From Diplonema japonicum (taxonomy: Eukaryota > Euglenozoa > Diplonemea > Diplonemida > Diplonemidae), in the NCBI GenBank assembly GCA_964019335.1, contig OZ025651.1, positions 558,001-622,000 of the forward strand: a stretch of 64,000 bases of DNA, in the 5' to 3' direction. Under the pieces are notes generated by a model. It was not told the origin of the DNA, searched no databases, and was given only the letters and a program-made list of their open reading frames with translations. Below, one piece after another: positions 8,816-18,980 of the stretch. The position numbers and the translations under genes are program-made. The first letter of the stretch is position 1, and each line of letters opens with the position of its first letter.

Positions 8816-10951
8816 CTAATTCAACTGCTTGATAAGATGGGGTGCTTCAGATTCAGATTCAGGCCCAGAGTGGAATGTAGGGGGCGAAGGGCTTGGCGAT
8901 GCAGAATTGCTAATAGCAATAAGAGACACCAGTCCCCGACCAGAGCCTCGGGTGGACTCTCTGCGGGGACGAGGGGGTGTGACTGGGCTCTTGCAATTTG
9001 TGGGACTCCTACAGCTAGCCGGGCTTTTAATCCCATTTTCATCTGGTTGCTGCTGCATCATCATCATCAAGGGTTGAAGCGATCTCCTTCTTTTTACAGG
9101 CACAACTGGCGGGGCAACCGACGGAACAATACTATTGTCACTCCCAGCCTCACTCAGCACGCCAGGAGACGAGCAGAGCAGCAAATTGTCACCTTGTTTA
9201 ACTGTAACTTCCAGGTCGGTCATTTCCTTGTAATCACTATAAATATCGGGTTGCGAGCCAAGTTGATACGCCATATCTTCCTTCTCGGAGGCTATTTCCT
9301 GCTCCATTGGACGTGTTTTGTTTTGTCTCTTCTTCTTCTCGGCTCTGTATAAACAATCCTGTGCCCTGTCCCACAGCCACACAAAAACATCGAGCAACGA
9401 CTTCAGCACCAACAGGCCCGTTGCAGTGAGCAGCAACCATCTAGATATTATCGATGCTGTTTCTGTGCTCTCTTCCTTGACTATGGACACCAAGGCTGCG
9501 ATAAGCCCCATGACTTGTAAAGCAGTGACTGCTATAATATGCCAATGGTCGAACCTTGCAAGGAACGGGTCAAGGTACACCACCGCGCCGATGAACATGA
9601 CCTCGCACAGTCCCATGGCGATCGCTTGGATGGCGCACTGCGTCTTGTCTGATGGGACGATTGCGGAGACGGCCGAGATGACCACCAGCACTACAATGTC
9701 CACCATGATGAACCACTTGTACTCGTACTTGAAGTCCTTGAAGACTAATGAGAACCGTCGCTCGAACCTGTTGCCGTCCTGGTGCTTGCTGCTCCACGTC
9801 TTGTCTCCAAAAAAGAACGTCGACACCTTCCCCGCAGTCACATCATGCACCAAGGTGCACGGGAAGCCTTGCGGCCTCACCTTCGTCCACACATAATATG
9901 TCAGGACGAGCAGCACTGTCAGCGCGCCTATCGCCAGCGAGATGTCGACAGGTGTGTGCACGTAGTACATCAGAGTGAGGGCAGGTGTCGAGATGGGCTG
10001 GAACAGGATAAGGAACGGGAACACCGAGAAGCTCGGGAAACGCACGACCGCTAGGCTGTGATCGAAACCCTTCTTCACACCCCGCAACGTGAGGAACCCC
10101 CAGTGCGCCAGGGACACTAAGAAGTGAGCCGTCAGGATCCCTATCACCATTAAGACGTTGCCGAGCATCATCTCTCTTCTGCGTGCCATCATCTGGCTGC
10201 CTGACACGTTCTTCCCTCGCCTGCCCAGCCCGGTGGGCGAATCCAGAAAGTCCATGTCCTGAGAATCGGTGTCGGGAGGGCACCGGGCGAGCTTCATGAA
10301 ACTTTTCAACTTCGCACCTTGTGTCGAAGAAAGCGCGCTTGCACTTGCGATAGAAGCAGCGGTGTTTGCGGTGGAGAGCCCGGTCACAGCAGGGTCGACC
10401 TTCACTGGGGACGGTGGGGGGGCAGTCGTAGCTGCGAGGGTGGGTGCAGGGGTGGGGAGGGGTGTGGGGACAGGCGTAGGGATAGGGGTTGGAGACGCTG
10501 TGGGAACAGGTGTCGGGAGAGGTGTCGGGAGAGGTGTCGGGACTGGTGTTGGCCCAGGTGTGGGTACAGGTGTAGGTACGGGCGTCGGAACAGGGGTTGG
10601 AGCAGGTGTGGGCAGCTCCCCTGCCATACGAAGCCAGCATCCATTGGGGTTACCCGCCCCTAACGATGCAGACAGCACCTCAGCTTGCGTAGTCTTTATA
10701 TCTAATGCAGGCTTTGCATTTTGTATTGCCAGGCACATGCTCTCGCAGTCGGTTTTCGAAACTGGGTCGGTGTACCCTACAGTCGCACATGTCGATCCTG
10801 TCACCATCTGGATTGCAGAAGCAGACGTCCCTTGGCACAGCAGAGATGCCCCTGGCTTTACTGGGTCGCCATTCTCGTTCCAGTAGAGGACTGCGGGCAC
10901 AGCACCACTGCCCACCACGTTCAGCATCGCAACGAATAAAAGTAGGATCAT
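8816..10951 (-). CDS. Multipass membrane protein with signal peptide and Pro-Thr repeat stalk
   Basis: 711 residues from ATG 10951. The first 18 residues are a signal peptide ([18 protein letters not shown]). A Cys-containing ectodomain of about 95 residues follows, then a stalk of some 20 PTP-type repeats (roughly residues 110-180). Six or seven hydrophobic segments then run between about residues 265 and 530, with a charged cytosolic tail rich in Ser/Pro. The layout recalls TRP-like or flavin-carrier-like proteins with an extracellular domain, but I cannot assign a family. The stalk looks like a mucin-type O-glycosylated spacer. Codon usage is GC-rich like its neighbours and no intron is required. 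Function unknown; surface or endomembrane location inferred. Confidence 0.85.
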   Translation of the reverse strand: MILLLFVAMLNVVGSGAVPAVLYWNENGDPVKPGASLLCQGTSASAIQMVTGSTCATVGYTDPVSKTDCESMCLAIQNAKPALDIKTTQAEVLSASLGAGNPNGCWLRMAGELPTPAPTPVPTPVPTPVPTPGPTPVPTPLPTPLPTPVPTASPTPIPTPVPTPLPTPAPTLAATTAPPPSPVKVDPAVTGLSTANTAASIASASALSSTQGAKLKSFMKLARCPPDTDSQDMDFLDSPTGLGRRGKNVSGSQMMARRREMMLGNVLMVIGILTAHFLVSLAHWGFLTLRGVKKGFDHSLAVVRFPSFSVFPFLILFQPISTPALTLMYYVHTPVDISLAIGALTVLLVLTYYVWTKVRPQGFPCTLVHDVTAGKVSTFFFGDKTWSSKHQDGNRFERRFSLVFKDFKYEYKWFIMVDIVVLVVISAVSAIVPSDKTQCAIQAIAMGLCEVMFIGAVVYLDPFLARFDHWHIIAVTALQVMGLIAALVSIVKEESTETASIISRWLLLTATGLLVLKSLLDVFVWLWDRAQDCLYRAEKKKRQNKTRPMEQEIASEKEDMAYQLGSQPDIYSDYKEMTDLEVTVKQGDNLLLCSSPGVLSEAGSDNSIVPSVAPPVVPVKRRRSLQPLMMMMQQQPDENGIKSPASCRSPTNCKSPVTPPRPRRESTRGSGRGLVSLIAISNSASPSPSPPTFHSGPESESEAPHLIKQLN

Positions 10952-11332
10952 CGCGACAATCGTTTAAGAGAGGGGTGACAAATAAAATGAAGGGTTCGTG
11001 GAATTAAATAGGTTTTCGTTTTTTTATTTTGTTCTCTTTTTTTGCGGTGGAGGGAGAAAACGAAAGAGGAAGACGAAAAAAGAGAAGGGGGGGAAAAAAA
11101 AGGAAGGAAAGAAAGAAAGAAGTAATAACAAATCTCTTTCAGTACATTTCTTTTCCTTCTTTGCCCCTTTTTTCTTCTTCTTTTTTTTTTTTCCCCTTGT
11201 TGTATTCTTCAACACGATCCCTTTTCCCGCCTGTGATTGTGTGTATTCTATGTTGTCAAAAATCTCAACTAAATATAAAAAAAACACTTTCTTTTATTAT
11301 TTTTTCCTATTTTTTTTTTTCCCCTCCTCTTT
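10952..11332. other. Intergenic low-complexity spacer
   Basis: Mixed A/G-rich and T/C-rich tracts only. The T-rich stretch at 11160-11200 lies past the 5' end of PIG-S's downstream spacer. No gene seen. Confidence 0.8.
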
Positions 11333-12265
11333 TTACTGCCTCTCAGCTTTGGTTTGCCTCAACTCCCAAACAATGCCCAACAAAGCTGTGGCAAGGATGG
11401 GGAAGAACAGAGGAAGGTAAATAGCCAGAAGATGGTCAGGTGGGAAGTAGTGCGCGGTGATCATAGCAGGGTCACGGTAAGCTGCTGTTGTATACTCAAG
11501 AGACGCTACCGGCTCGGCGGAGAAAAGTTCCAAGGACTTTGAAATATAACCGGCAACATGCTCCGGTAGGGGTAGAGACGGGAGCTCAGCGAGAGAAGCA
11601 AAAATTTTGTCATAGTACGAGCATATTCTCCCCGAAAGCGGCGCAGGGTTTTCCTGAAGAATCTCGGAGTTTATAAAACTCGTGAAGAATTTTTCAGCAC
11701 TTCGGATATCGATTTTTTTCGCTTCTTTTTCTTCCGACAGGACACATGCAACTCCCCATTTCTTCTTCTGGTAACATGTTGTGGTTGCGTTACCGGTTTC
11801 CGCCTCCTCCAGATACACAATGAACTGAACCTCCTTTCTATAAGGGTTTCCATCTGAAAAACTGTCCAGTTTCATATTTTCCGTTACTAATTTCTTACCT
11901 TGAATTGGGTTTTCATGGTGGTAATGTGCTTGGACGTCCATCGTGATGGAGATCTTGGCAGGGTTTGCGATGGATGTTCCTTCCATTTCTAAAATGTCAA
12001 GTATGTTGTTGCCCCGTGAGCTGCCTCCCCCAGTACCGGTCAGGATATGGTAGGAAAGGTGGAGCTCTGAAATGTGTTCTTCCCAATGACGATCCACTCC
12101 CTTGCAAATCCCCGAGGCCTTGTCTAAGATCTCGGGTTGCCGTTGATCCCTATCTCCACGAGGGACTGCCCACCAGATGCATATACACACAAAGGCGAAA
12201 ATTACGTACATGAGAAGGCATTTTCGGCTGACCTGTCTCATCTGAGCAGTGCGTGCCGTAACCAT
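11333..12265 (-). CDS. PIGS: GPI transamidase subunit PIG-S / GPI17, short form
   Basis: 310 residues from ATG 12265; further upstream codons come from a 40-nt A-run and are not believed. PIG-S is a subunit of the ER complex that attaches GPI anchors to proteins. Evidence: an N-terminal membrane anchor (CLLMYVIFAFVCICIWW), a luminal body, and the family signature near the C-terminus, Ala-rich helix then DPAMITAHYFPPDHLLAIYLPLFF-type text followed by the second membrane segment and a basic tail. It is shorter than typical animal or yeast PIG-S (about 530-555 residues), so the central luminal region is reduced. Call rests mainly on the C-terminal motif and topology. Confidence 0.7.
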   Translation of the reverse strand: MVTARTAQMRQVSRKCLLMYVIFAFVCICIWWAVPRGDRDQRQPEILDKASGICKGVDRHWEEHISELHLSYHILTGTGGGSSRGNNILDILEMEGTSIANPAKISITMDVQAHYHHENPIQGKKLVTENMKLDSFSDGNPYRKEVQFIVYLEEAETGNATTTCYQKKKWGVACVLSEEKEAKKIDIRSAEKFFTSFINSEILQENPAPLSGRICSYYDKIFASLAELPSLPLPEHVAGYISKSLELFSAEPVASLEYTTAAYRDPAMITAHYFPPDHLLAIYLPLFFPILATALLGIVWELRQTKAERQ

Positions 12266-12304
12266 TATGTTGTATCTCGTCGCCCCGCCCCCCTCCTCCC
12301 TCTT

Positions 12305-12343
<39 letters not shown>

Positions 12344-13031
12344 GAAAAGAAAAAAAATTTTATATAATGTAAAGAGGCTTTCAACGTCCTTTTTTTTTTT
12401 TTGCAATATTGCAAAATAGGAGGAAAGAGGGGGGGGGAGATTCCCGTGGGAAAAGAAAAAAACCCCGTTAACTAATGAGGGAGAAAAGAAAGTGAGAAAA
12501 AAAAAGGGTGGGGGAATAAAAAAGGAGCGGATTCAGGATACTTTATTTATTTATTTTTCTTTCTTTTTTTTTTCTCTTTTTCTTTCCCCCCTTCCTCTTT
12601 CTTTCCAGGCAAATCACACTCCCGGGCTCTATTATTTTCAGCAAATAAAGCTTCCAGGGAAAAAAAAAACCCAGGGGTGGGGGGTCGTAAAAAAAAAAAA
12701 AAGGAAATAGCGAAGAGGGAGCTGACTTGTTGTCGCCCCAGTGAACTGTAAATAAGAAAAAAAAATTCTCAGAAGACAAAGGGGTTTCGGTAGTATTACT
12801 AGACCCGTGTTACTCGCCCTTGCCTTCTTCTGTTTCTGTTTACCCCATTGCGTGCTAATAATAGCATCCATGAGAGGGCAGAAGAAAATGCGCAGTTCTC
12901 ATCTTGGACTCGCGTAATAGGTGTCGTCACACCTGAGAGCTAATCCTTAAAAAAAAAAAAGAGAGAGAAAATTGGTGCTTTTTTTTTTTTTTTTTTTTTT
13001 CTTGTTCAAGTATAATACAAAAAAAAAAAAG

Positions 13032-13065
<34 letters not shown>

Positions 13066-13084
13066 ACTACACCGTCTACATTAT
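12266..13084. other. Intergenic low-complexity spacer
   Basis: A 40-nt T-run at 12308-12342, several A-runs, and a 44-nt A-rich run near 13020-13064. A non-repetitive patch at 12720-12930 on the minus strand carries an acceptor-like CTTATTTACAG and short frames, but no gene can be built from it. Confidence 0.7.
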
Positions 13085-14467
13085 CTATGTCTCTATTGTT
13101 TTCGCATCGCGCAAGGTATGTTGTGTGAGCTTCCCCATCCCTGTGGCCGTCGGGGTGTACTCCCAGATAGTGCCTTGTGGGATAACCATATCGGGTGTCC
13201 CCTTAACGTCTATATCAGAGAAGTAAGCAAAGAGCGTCCTCAACACAGCCTGGTGCGACACCACAAGCACGGGACACTCCGCTGCTTCAAGATCCATGAT
13301 GACGGGTTCTATCCGCAACACGAGGTCTTGGTAAGATTCCCCAGAGGGGTAGCGGTAGGCAAATTTGTCTTCAGATCTCCATTTGTTGATGTCGGGGTGC
13401 GACTCGCGAAGCTCGTCATAAGTAAGGTTTTCGCATATTCCCGCGTAGATCTCGTTCAACGCACTGTACTTGCGGTGCTTGTACACGTTGCCGGAGTTCT
13501 GTAAGAGCCCTGCTGCTGTTTCAATAGTACGTTTCAAGTAGCTGGTCCACACCTCGAGTTTGTTGTCCAGCCCTAACGTTCTTACGTAATCACAGATCAG
13601 TTTCGCATCGCCCCTTCCTTTCTCAGACAACTCTGGATCGCCCCCTATCCGGTTTTGAAGGTTAAACATCGATTCCCCATGCCGCGCAAAATAAATGGGA
13701 AAACGCATTCTGTTCAAAGCGGATAAGTTAGGCAGCCAGCTTAGAATTTTACAAGGCACGTATCCGTGAATACCCTTGAAGGAAGTTCCTCGTGGAGCGA
13801 TAGAGATGTAAGATGTTGTGGTTGGGCCGTCAATAGACGTGTAGTTCTCACGAAGGTGGTTTATCCGTTGCTGGAAGTCGGTAAATGCTTGTCGGCTGTC
13901 GAGGTGGGAGTATTCATTGTGGCTGTGGCTGTGCATGAGGGAGTGTTTCAAGGTGAACAGTTCTTCTACGTAAGAGTCGAGCATGATTAGCTCGACGAAG
14001 GTTATTTTGCAGTTTGTGGTTTCCGCGTGTTGTTCGATCTCCAGTCGGATGTTTCTGTCGGTGGCTTGGCTGTCGATGATGGCCACCCCTGAGCCGCCAT
14101 GGAGAAATTCGTTGGCGTCCTTTAACGCCATGCGTAGGGCCTCCTTTCGTTCCCGTCTCGCTGTTTGGTTTTCTTCCTTGTAATAATTGTGTAGAAATTT
14201 TTTTTCACCGACAGATTCATCAGCGTAGTTAAGGCGTAGGTAGTCAGATACTAGAAAGCATTTTGATTTCACGCCTATCCAGCTTAAGTACCGGCATAGC
14301 TTATTCGCGACGAACGTCTTCCCACGCCCTGGCAGTCCCACCGTGACCAAGTACATCCCTTCATCTAAGCGTTCCTCTTCGCCGCCGTATGTGGGGCATG
14401 AGTACGACAATGGAACAGCATAGCTTGACTGCCTTGTCTTCTCAATTTTTGTTGATGGGGATGTCAT
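13085..14467 (-). CDS. PFKFB: 6-phosphofructo-2-kinase / fructose-2,6-bisphosphatase
   Basis: 460 residues from ATG 14467 (the frame upstream has only a TTG). The bifunctional cytosolic enzyme makes and degrades fructose 2,6-bisphosphate, the activator of glycolysis. Kinase half: Walker A GLPGRGKT at residues 44-51, and IIDSQATDR near 130-138 in place of the common D-A-T-N-T-T-R. Phosphatase half: ARHGES with catalytic His263, NEIYAG with the acid at Glu339, YPSGESY near 373, and VVSHQAVLR with His405. All phosphatase catalytic residues are present; the kinase half has the P-loop but a few unusual positions. An AG following a T-tract lies about 10 nt before the ATG. Assignment is very secure. 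Confidence 0.95.
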   Translation of the reverse strand: MTSPSTKIEKTRQSSYAVPLSYSCPTYGGEEERLDEGMYLVTVGLPGRGKTFVANKLCRYLSWIGVKSKCFLVSDYLRLNYADESVGEKKFLHNYYKEENQTARRERKEALRMALKDANEFLHGGSGVAIIDSQATDRNIRLEIEQHAETTNCKITFVELIMLDSYVEELFTLKHSLMHSHSHNEYSHLDSRQAFTDFQQRINHLRENYTSIDGPTTTSYISIAPRGTSFKGIHGYVPCKILSWLPNLSALNRMRFPIYFARHGESMFNLQNRIGGDPELSEKGRGDAKLICDYVRTLGLDNKLEVWTSYLKRTIETAAGLLQNSGNVYKHRKYSALNEIYAGICENLTYDELRESHPDINKWRSEDKFAYRYPSGESYQDLVLRIEPVIMDLEAAECPVLVVSHQAVLRTLFAYFSDIDVKGTPDMVIPQGTIWEYTPTATGMGKLTQHTLRDAKTIET

Positions 14468-14914
14468 CCCCTCCTTCCTATAAATTTCTTTTTTTTTGTC
14501 TTTGAACAAATAAAAAGGGGGGTGTGGGAAGGGGGGAAAGTGATGAAAATGTTTTTTTTTTGGTACTTTTGTTATTATTAAAGGAATCAGGGGGGGGGGG
14601 GGGGGGACGGGAAAGAAAAGAGAAGGGGGGGTAGAAACCCCTGGAGAAGTTTATAACCCCTCGTTCTTGCAGAAAGACGTTTTTTTTGTCGAAGGTGGGT
14701 GGTGTGACACAAGGTGGCAGAAATAGTTTTTTTTTGTTCGAGGATAACAAACTGGGGGAGAAAAATAGGGATTTACACACTAAAAAAAAAGGGGGGGGAT
14801 GAAGAAAAAAAGAAGAAGAAGAAAGGGAGGGGGAAGGGGCTTTGCGTACAAGGGGGTTATTTCTTTTTAAGAAAAAGAAGAAAAAAACACCCCATGCTTA
14901 CTTTTCCCTAAACG

Positions 14915-14945
<31 letters not shown>

Positions 14946-15069
14946 TATTATTATTATTATTCTCTTTTTTTCTCTTTCTTTCTCTTTCTTTTTTTTTTAT
15001 TCCCTTTCATTTCTTGTCTTCATTTTTCTTTTTTTCTCGCCATAAAAAAAAAAAAAAAAAAAAAACCTC
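14468..15069. other. Intergenic low-complexity spacer
   Basis: G-run near 14590, T-run of about 27 nt at 14916-14943 followed by (ATT)n, and an A-run just before the kynureninase stop. No gene seen. Confidence 0.85.
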
Positions 15070-16434
15070 TCACTTAACCAACTTCTTCAAAGTAGTGACA
15101 AGAGTGTAAACATCATCGAAAGAGTTGTACAAGGGAACAGGGGGAAGACGGAGGATGTCGGGAGGCCTGTTGTCGCACGTAATGCCAACCTCCTCCATCT
15201 GGGCCTGGAGGACCGACGCTTTATTGTTCGTGTTCGTCCCGCACTCGTACTCCTTGAGAGAAGTCTTCAAGGAGGCAAGCTCTCCGGTTATACGCACGGA
15301 CAGCTGGCAACCCCTTCGGTGAATATCAGACGGCGTCAGCACCTCAACAGAGTCCGGGAGCAGTTCTTTAAGAAGCAGCTCAAGGTACCCAGTGAGCAGC
15401 ACAGATTTTTCACGCAACGCCGGCATCCCAATCTTCTGGAAAAGGTCCAAACAGGGTTTAATCGAAGCCATGTTCACAACACCAGGGTTCGACAGCTGGA
15501 ACGAAGCGACACCTTCAGACCCCTCAAACTCATGTTTCAGTTTGAATCGGGATTCCCTTTTATGCCCCCACCATCCTTCAAGACGGGTTAACTTGTTCAC
15601 ATCAACATCTTCATGAATAAACGCTCCGCCGATGTTGCCAGGCCCGGCGTTGATGTACTTGTATGTGCACCAACACGCGAAATCAACACCCCAGTCATGG
15701 AGCTTCAAGGGGATGTTCCCCACGGCATGGGCAAGATCAAAACCTACAATGCAGTTTTTCTTCTTAGCCGCTTTGGTGATCGCTTCCAGATCGAAGAATT
15801 GCCCTGTAAGGAAGTGGACCCCTGCGAGCATTACTACTGCGATTTCATCGCCTCTTTCTTCAATCATTTTGAGGACGTCTTCGCCGGGGAAGCATCTGAC
15901 TTCATCTTCACTGCCCACTTCAAGGAGGTCTGCGTCAGGGTCGCAGCCTTTCAAGCGGAGCTGTGATCTTATCGCGTACATGTCGGAGGGGAATGGGTTG
16001 CGCTCAATGAGGATTTTTTTCTTGTCGCCTTTTGGTTGGTAGAATGCAGTCAGAAGGAGGTGAAGATTGACTGTTAACGTGTTCATCACCACCACTTCGC
16101 TTGTCTTTGCACCTACGACCTCCGACATGGCGCCGCGGACTACATCGTCGATCTCAAACCAAGGGCATGGTTGTTTGAAATGTCCCTCTACAGCCTGTTC
16201 ACCCCACTTGTCTAAATGTTCCTTCACGCTGTCGATGACCCCCTTGTGCTGCAGGCCCAGGGAGTTCCCGCATAGGTACACAATGTCCTTCCCGTTCTTC
16301 TGCGGGATTCTGAACTCCTTGCGGTACTCCCTCAGAGCGTCCTCCGCATCCAGCTTCTCTGCGAGGGCCTTGTCGGTCACGCTGCAGGATATCTCTCCCG
16401 CTTTCTTCTTCAGAGTTTCATGCGGGTGCGCCAT
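15070..16434 (-). CDS. KYNU: Kynureninase
   Basis: 454 residues from ATG 16434. PLP enzyme of tryptophan catabolism that cleaves kynurenine or 3-hydroxykynurenine to (hydroxy)anthranilate and alanine. Motifs: YLCGNSLGLQ near residue 53, FDLAHAVGN at 232-240 (PLP-binding Asp233 and His236), and DFACWCTYKYINAGPG with the Schiff-base lysine at 259, followed by GGAFIHED. Full length for the eukaryotic family and uninterrupted. A MITE-like element lies right upstream (16488-16862), in what would be the 5' flank. No other kynurenine-pathway gene is in the window. Confidence 0.97.
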   Translation of the reverse strand: MAHPHETLKKKAGEISCSVTDKALAEKLDAEDALREYRKEFRIPQKNGKDIVYLCGNSLGLQHKGVIDSVKEHLDKWGEQAVEGHFKQPCPWFEIDDVVRGAMSEVVGAKTSEVVVMNTLTVNLHLLLTAFYQPKGDKKKILIERNPFPSDMYAIRSQLRLKGCDPDADLLEVGSEDEVRCFPGEDVLKMIEERGDEIAVVMLAGVHFLTGQFFDLEAITKAAKKKNCIVGFDLAHAVGNIPLKLHDWGVDFACWCTYKYINAGPGNIGGAFIHEDVDVNKLTRLEGWWGHKRESRFKLKHEFEGSEGVASFQLSNPGVVNMASIKPCLDLFQKIGMPALREKSVLLTGYLELLLKELLPDSVEVLTPSDIHRRGCQLSVRITGELASLKTSLKEYECGTNTNNKASVLQAQMEEVGITCDNRPPDILRLPPVPLYNSFDDVYTLVTTLKKLVK

Positions 16435-16447
16435 ATGAGAAATGGGT

Positions 16448-16482
<35 letters not shown>

Positions 16483-16512
16483 GGAGGGAAAATTTCACGT
16501 ATTACTCAAAAA

Positions 16513-16544
<32 letters not shown>

Positions 16545-17127
16545 AGAAAATGTTTGGAAAAGGCCATCTTGTGTGCAACAGACAGTTTCGTGTAAATGTG
16601 GCCTTCTGGCTTCAATGTCCAGTATTGCTGCCTTCACAATGGGGGTGGTAAGAATGGTCTTTCCGCTTGCTCGGCGTGCATGGCTTGCATTCTGCCCAGG
16701 TGGTTGCGCTTGTGTGAGGAAAGCTCAACGGAAGGCAATCTCACTTGAAGGCAGCCTCCAAGGTTTTTTGATGGGATATTTGGTAAATGAGCCCCCAGAC
16801 AAAAAACCGGTTTTGGGTATTAAGTGAATTTCGATACTTTTCTTAAGTATAAGTGAAAATTGCCTTTTCCTTATATTTTTCTTTTTAAACATCAGTTCGT
16901 GCGAGAGAACAGAAGGAATAACAAAAAAGAAAACAAACAAACAAAAAAGTATTACAACAGAAAAAAAAAAAGAAGAAAAAAAAACCAACCACAAAAAAAA
17001 AGAAAGATAAATTGAAGCAACAACAAATCAAGGGGGGAATGAGCGAATAATAATAAAAAAAAAAAAAAAAACAGGGGGGCACTATATTTCTTTTGCTTTT
17101 TTGTTTTTTTTTTTTTGTTTTTTTTTT
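16435..17127. other. Intergenic, mostly occupied by a MITE
   Basis: Contains the element at 16488-16862, then A/T homopolymers to the stop of the eEF1A-like gene. No gene seen. Confidence 0.8.
16488..16862 (+). mobile_element. MITE-like element, family A, copy 2
   Basis: Left end AAATTTCACGTATTACTCAA, right end the complement of AATTTTCACTTATACTTAAG and, further in, CGAAATTCACTTAATACCC. The same ends and the internal block TGGCTTGCATTCTGCCC occur at 6768-7045. The poly-A of about 30 nt at 16509-16550 is inside the element. Same orientation as copy 1. Confidence 0.6.
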
Positions 17128-18411
17128 TTAATAACAGACATTTCGAACCACGCCCACTGCTATGACCAGATTGTTGTCCAGGACAATTATTCTCCCGAGG
17201 GCAGGGTTCTCGTGGAAGGGCTCCACCGCCAAGGGAAAGAAGGGTTTGAATCTCACGACGGCAGTGTCGGCAGCCCGGAGAACATTAGGCCTGGCTTGAA
17301 GCGGCTTGGCAGTGACACGGTCATAGACAGTGCCTATAGAAACAAGACAGCAAGGCATAAAAGAAGTGTGGATGTTGAGAATGGGCGTGTACCCAGGGAC
17401 AAGCCCTCTATGCCCTGGTAGCCGGAGGATTAAAAGCTGTGCTTCAAACTGACTACAGCACATCAACGGGGAATCGTTGGCAACCCCAACAACATCACCC
17501 ACCTTCATAGATGGGTTCCTTGGTATAGCCATGCCGACTATCGCACCCGCAGAAGCTTTCTGTATAGGGGAATGCCTGGTTTCAAGCGATTCAACTGTAA
17601 ACCGTTGCTTTGGGTTCTTCGCGTTTACTATTTTGTCCCCAACCGTTACACAACCAGATTCAAGTCTGCCTGTGATGATGGTTTTGTCGTGAGATTCAAA
17701 AATTTCCAGAATGGGTATTCTGACAGAACGTAGATCGAGTCTATGAGGGATTACGTTGTCCTTGAGAATGTCAAGCAAGCAAGACCCTTGGTCCCAAGGC
17801 ATTCTTGCTGAAGAAGATGTTATGTTATCCCCCGTCCACCCCGAAAGCGGAACGCAGCGTATCGACGAGAGTGCGTACCCCACCTTCACCGCGAACTCCG
17901 TTGTTATTTTGCTGATTGATTGAAACCTGTCCTTCGAAAACGCGACATTTCGAATATCCATTTTCGTGACTGCGATTATTAAGGTTTTTATGCCCATGGA
18001 ATATGCCATCACCAGGGTGTCTCTGAGCTGTCCTGAAGGGGAGATTTCATCTTCAAATTCGCCTAAGGTTGCAGGGACTACTATTATGGCAGTGTCGCAG
18101 CCTTGTGCTGACCGCAGTGTGTTCTTCCTGAGCCTGACATCGCCAGGGGTGTCGTTCAGAATTATTTCAAAGTCCCCTGCTACTATTCTCCATTGGGCTG
18201 TTTTCACTGTTCCTCTCCTGTTTTCTCTTTCCGTTTGTAGCCGGTCGGTGACCCAGGCCCATTTTGCGTCGCCGCTCTCTGTTTCGTGTCCCTTGATTGA
18301 CGCTTGATTTACTACGTTGCACTTAACCAACAGCCTCCCTACCAGAGTGGATTTCCCACTACGTTTTCCCCCCAAGACCGCAACGTTCAGGCGGGCTCGA
18401 CTTTCTTGCAT
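17128..18411 (-). CDS. Divergent eEF1A-family translational GTPase
   Basis: 427 residues from ATG 18411, the first ATG after a long pyrimidine tract on the coding strand. The whole length aligns by eye with eEF1A: P-loop GGKRSGKST (14-22, eEF1A has GHVDSGKST), G3 DTPGD (87-91), GEFEDEISPSGQLRDT like eEF1A GEFE..IS..GQTRE, G4 TKMD (149-152), then domain II (GRLESGCVTVGD) and domain III. The catalytic His after DxPG is Asp here, and many tRNA- and GEF-contact regions differ. It is therefore a paralog, not the housekeeping factor; a regulatory or specialised decoding role is possible. HBS1 and eRF3 are less likely because there is no N-terminal extension. Confidence 0.85.
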   Translation of the reverse strand: MQESRARLNVAVLGGKRSGKSTLVGRLLVKCNVVNQASIKGHETESGDAKWAWVTDRLQTERENRRGTVKTAQWRIVAGDFEIILNDTPGDVRLRKNTLRSAQGCDTAIIVVPATLGEFEDEISPSGQLRDTLVMAYSMGIKTLIIAVTKMDIRNVAFSKDRFQSISKITTEFAVKVGYALSSIRCVPLSGWTGDNITSSSARMPWDQGSCLLDILKDNVIPHRLDLRSVRIPILEIFESHDKTIITGRLESGCVTVGDKIVNAKNPKQRFTVESLETRHSPIQKASAGAIVGMAIPRNPSMKVGDVVGVANDSPLMCCSQFEAQLLILRLPGHRGLVPGYTPILNIHTSFMPCCLVSIGTVYDRVTAKPLQARPNVLRAADTAVVRFKPFFPLAVEPFHENPALGRIIVLDNNLVIAVGVVRNVCY

Positions 18412-18689
18412 TTTTTTAATTTTATTTTTGGTCCTTTTTTTTATTTTTTTTGTCTCTTGAGACAGAAAAGAAAAGAGAAATAAAAAGAAGAAAGAAAAAA
18501 AGAAACTCGAAATGAAGGAACAGGTTAGATAGGTTGGGGGGAGGAGGGGGTGGGGGGGGGGGGGGGGGGGGGCGTTCAACAAACCTTCGTACCTATTTAT
18601 TTCTCCTCTTTTTTTTTTCTTCAGCAAAAAGAAAAGAATAAAATAGAAGAAGAATGACTTTGGTTGCTTCATAAACCGCCTGGCGTACG

Positions 18690-18722
18690 AGCAACTTCTT
18701 TACCGCGCTAGCGGATGTTGCT
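18690..18722. other. Two-step hairpin with internal loop
   Basis: AGCAAC (18690) pairs with GTTGCT (18717), and inside it CCGC (18703) pairs with GCGG (18711) around GCTA, leaving an asymmetric internal loop of 7 and 2 nt. This is the shape of a guide-RNA stem, but only this one stem is seen. Confidence 0.25.
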
Positions 18723-18845
18723 ACCCTTCTGTCATAAACCGCCTTAAAATATAAAAAAGAGGTTTACTTCGCAGAGCACCCCCACCGTCCCCATGGGTGA
18801 ATCAGATCCCCATTTTATTTTTTTTTATATATTTTATTTAACTCT

Positions 18846-18908
18846 GTAAAGTTACATGAGGGAAATTCAGTTTTCTTGGTGTCCGAATTTTCCTCATTTT
18901 AACTTTAC
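18846..18908. repeat. Fold-back inverted repeat
   Basis: Arms of about 23 nt (GTAAAGTTACATGAGG... against CCTCATTTTAACTTTAC) with a 16-nt loop, a few mismatches. Either a miniature fold-back element or a hairpin in a 3' flank. Confidence 0.55.
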
Positions 18909-18980
18909 AAACTTTAAAATAAAAAATTAAACTAAAAAGTCATTTTTTTTTTTTTATTCTTATGGTGAAACACTTTTTTT

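Larger units (their letters stand above)
18412..18980. other. Intergenic spacer with two fold-back structures
   Basis: Low-complexity DNA plus a hairpin at 18690-18722, the sequence TCATAAACCGCCT twice (18669 and 18732), and a fold-back at 18846-18908. No gene seen. Confidence 0.7.
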
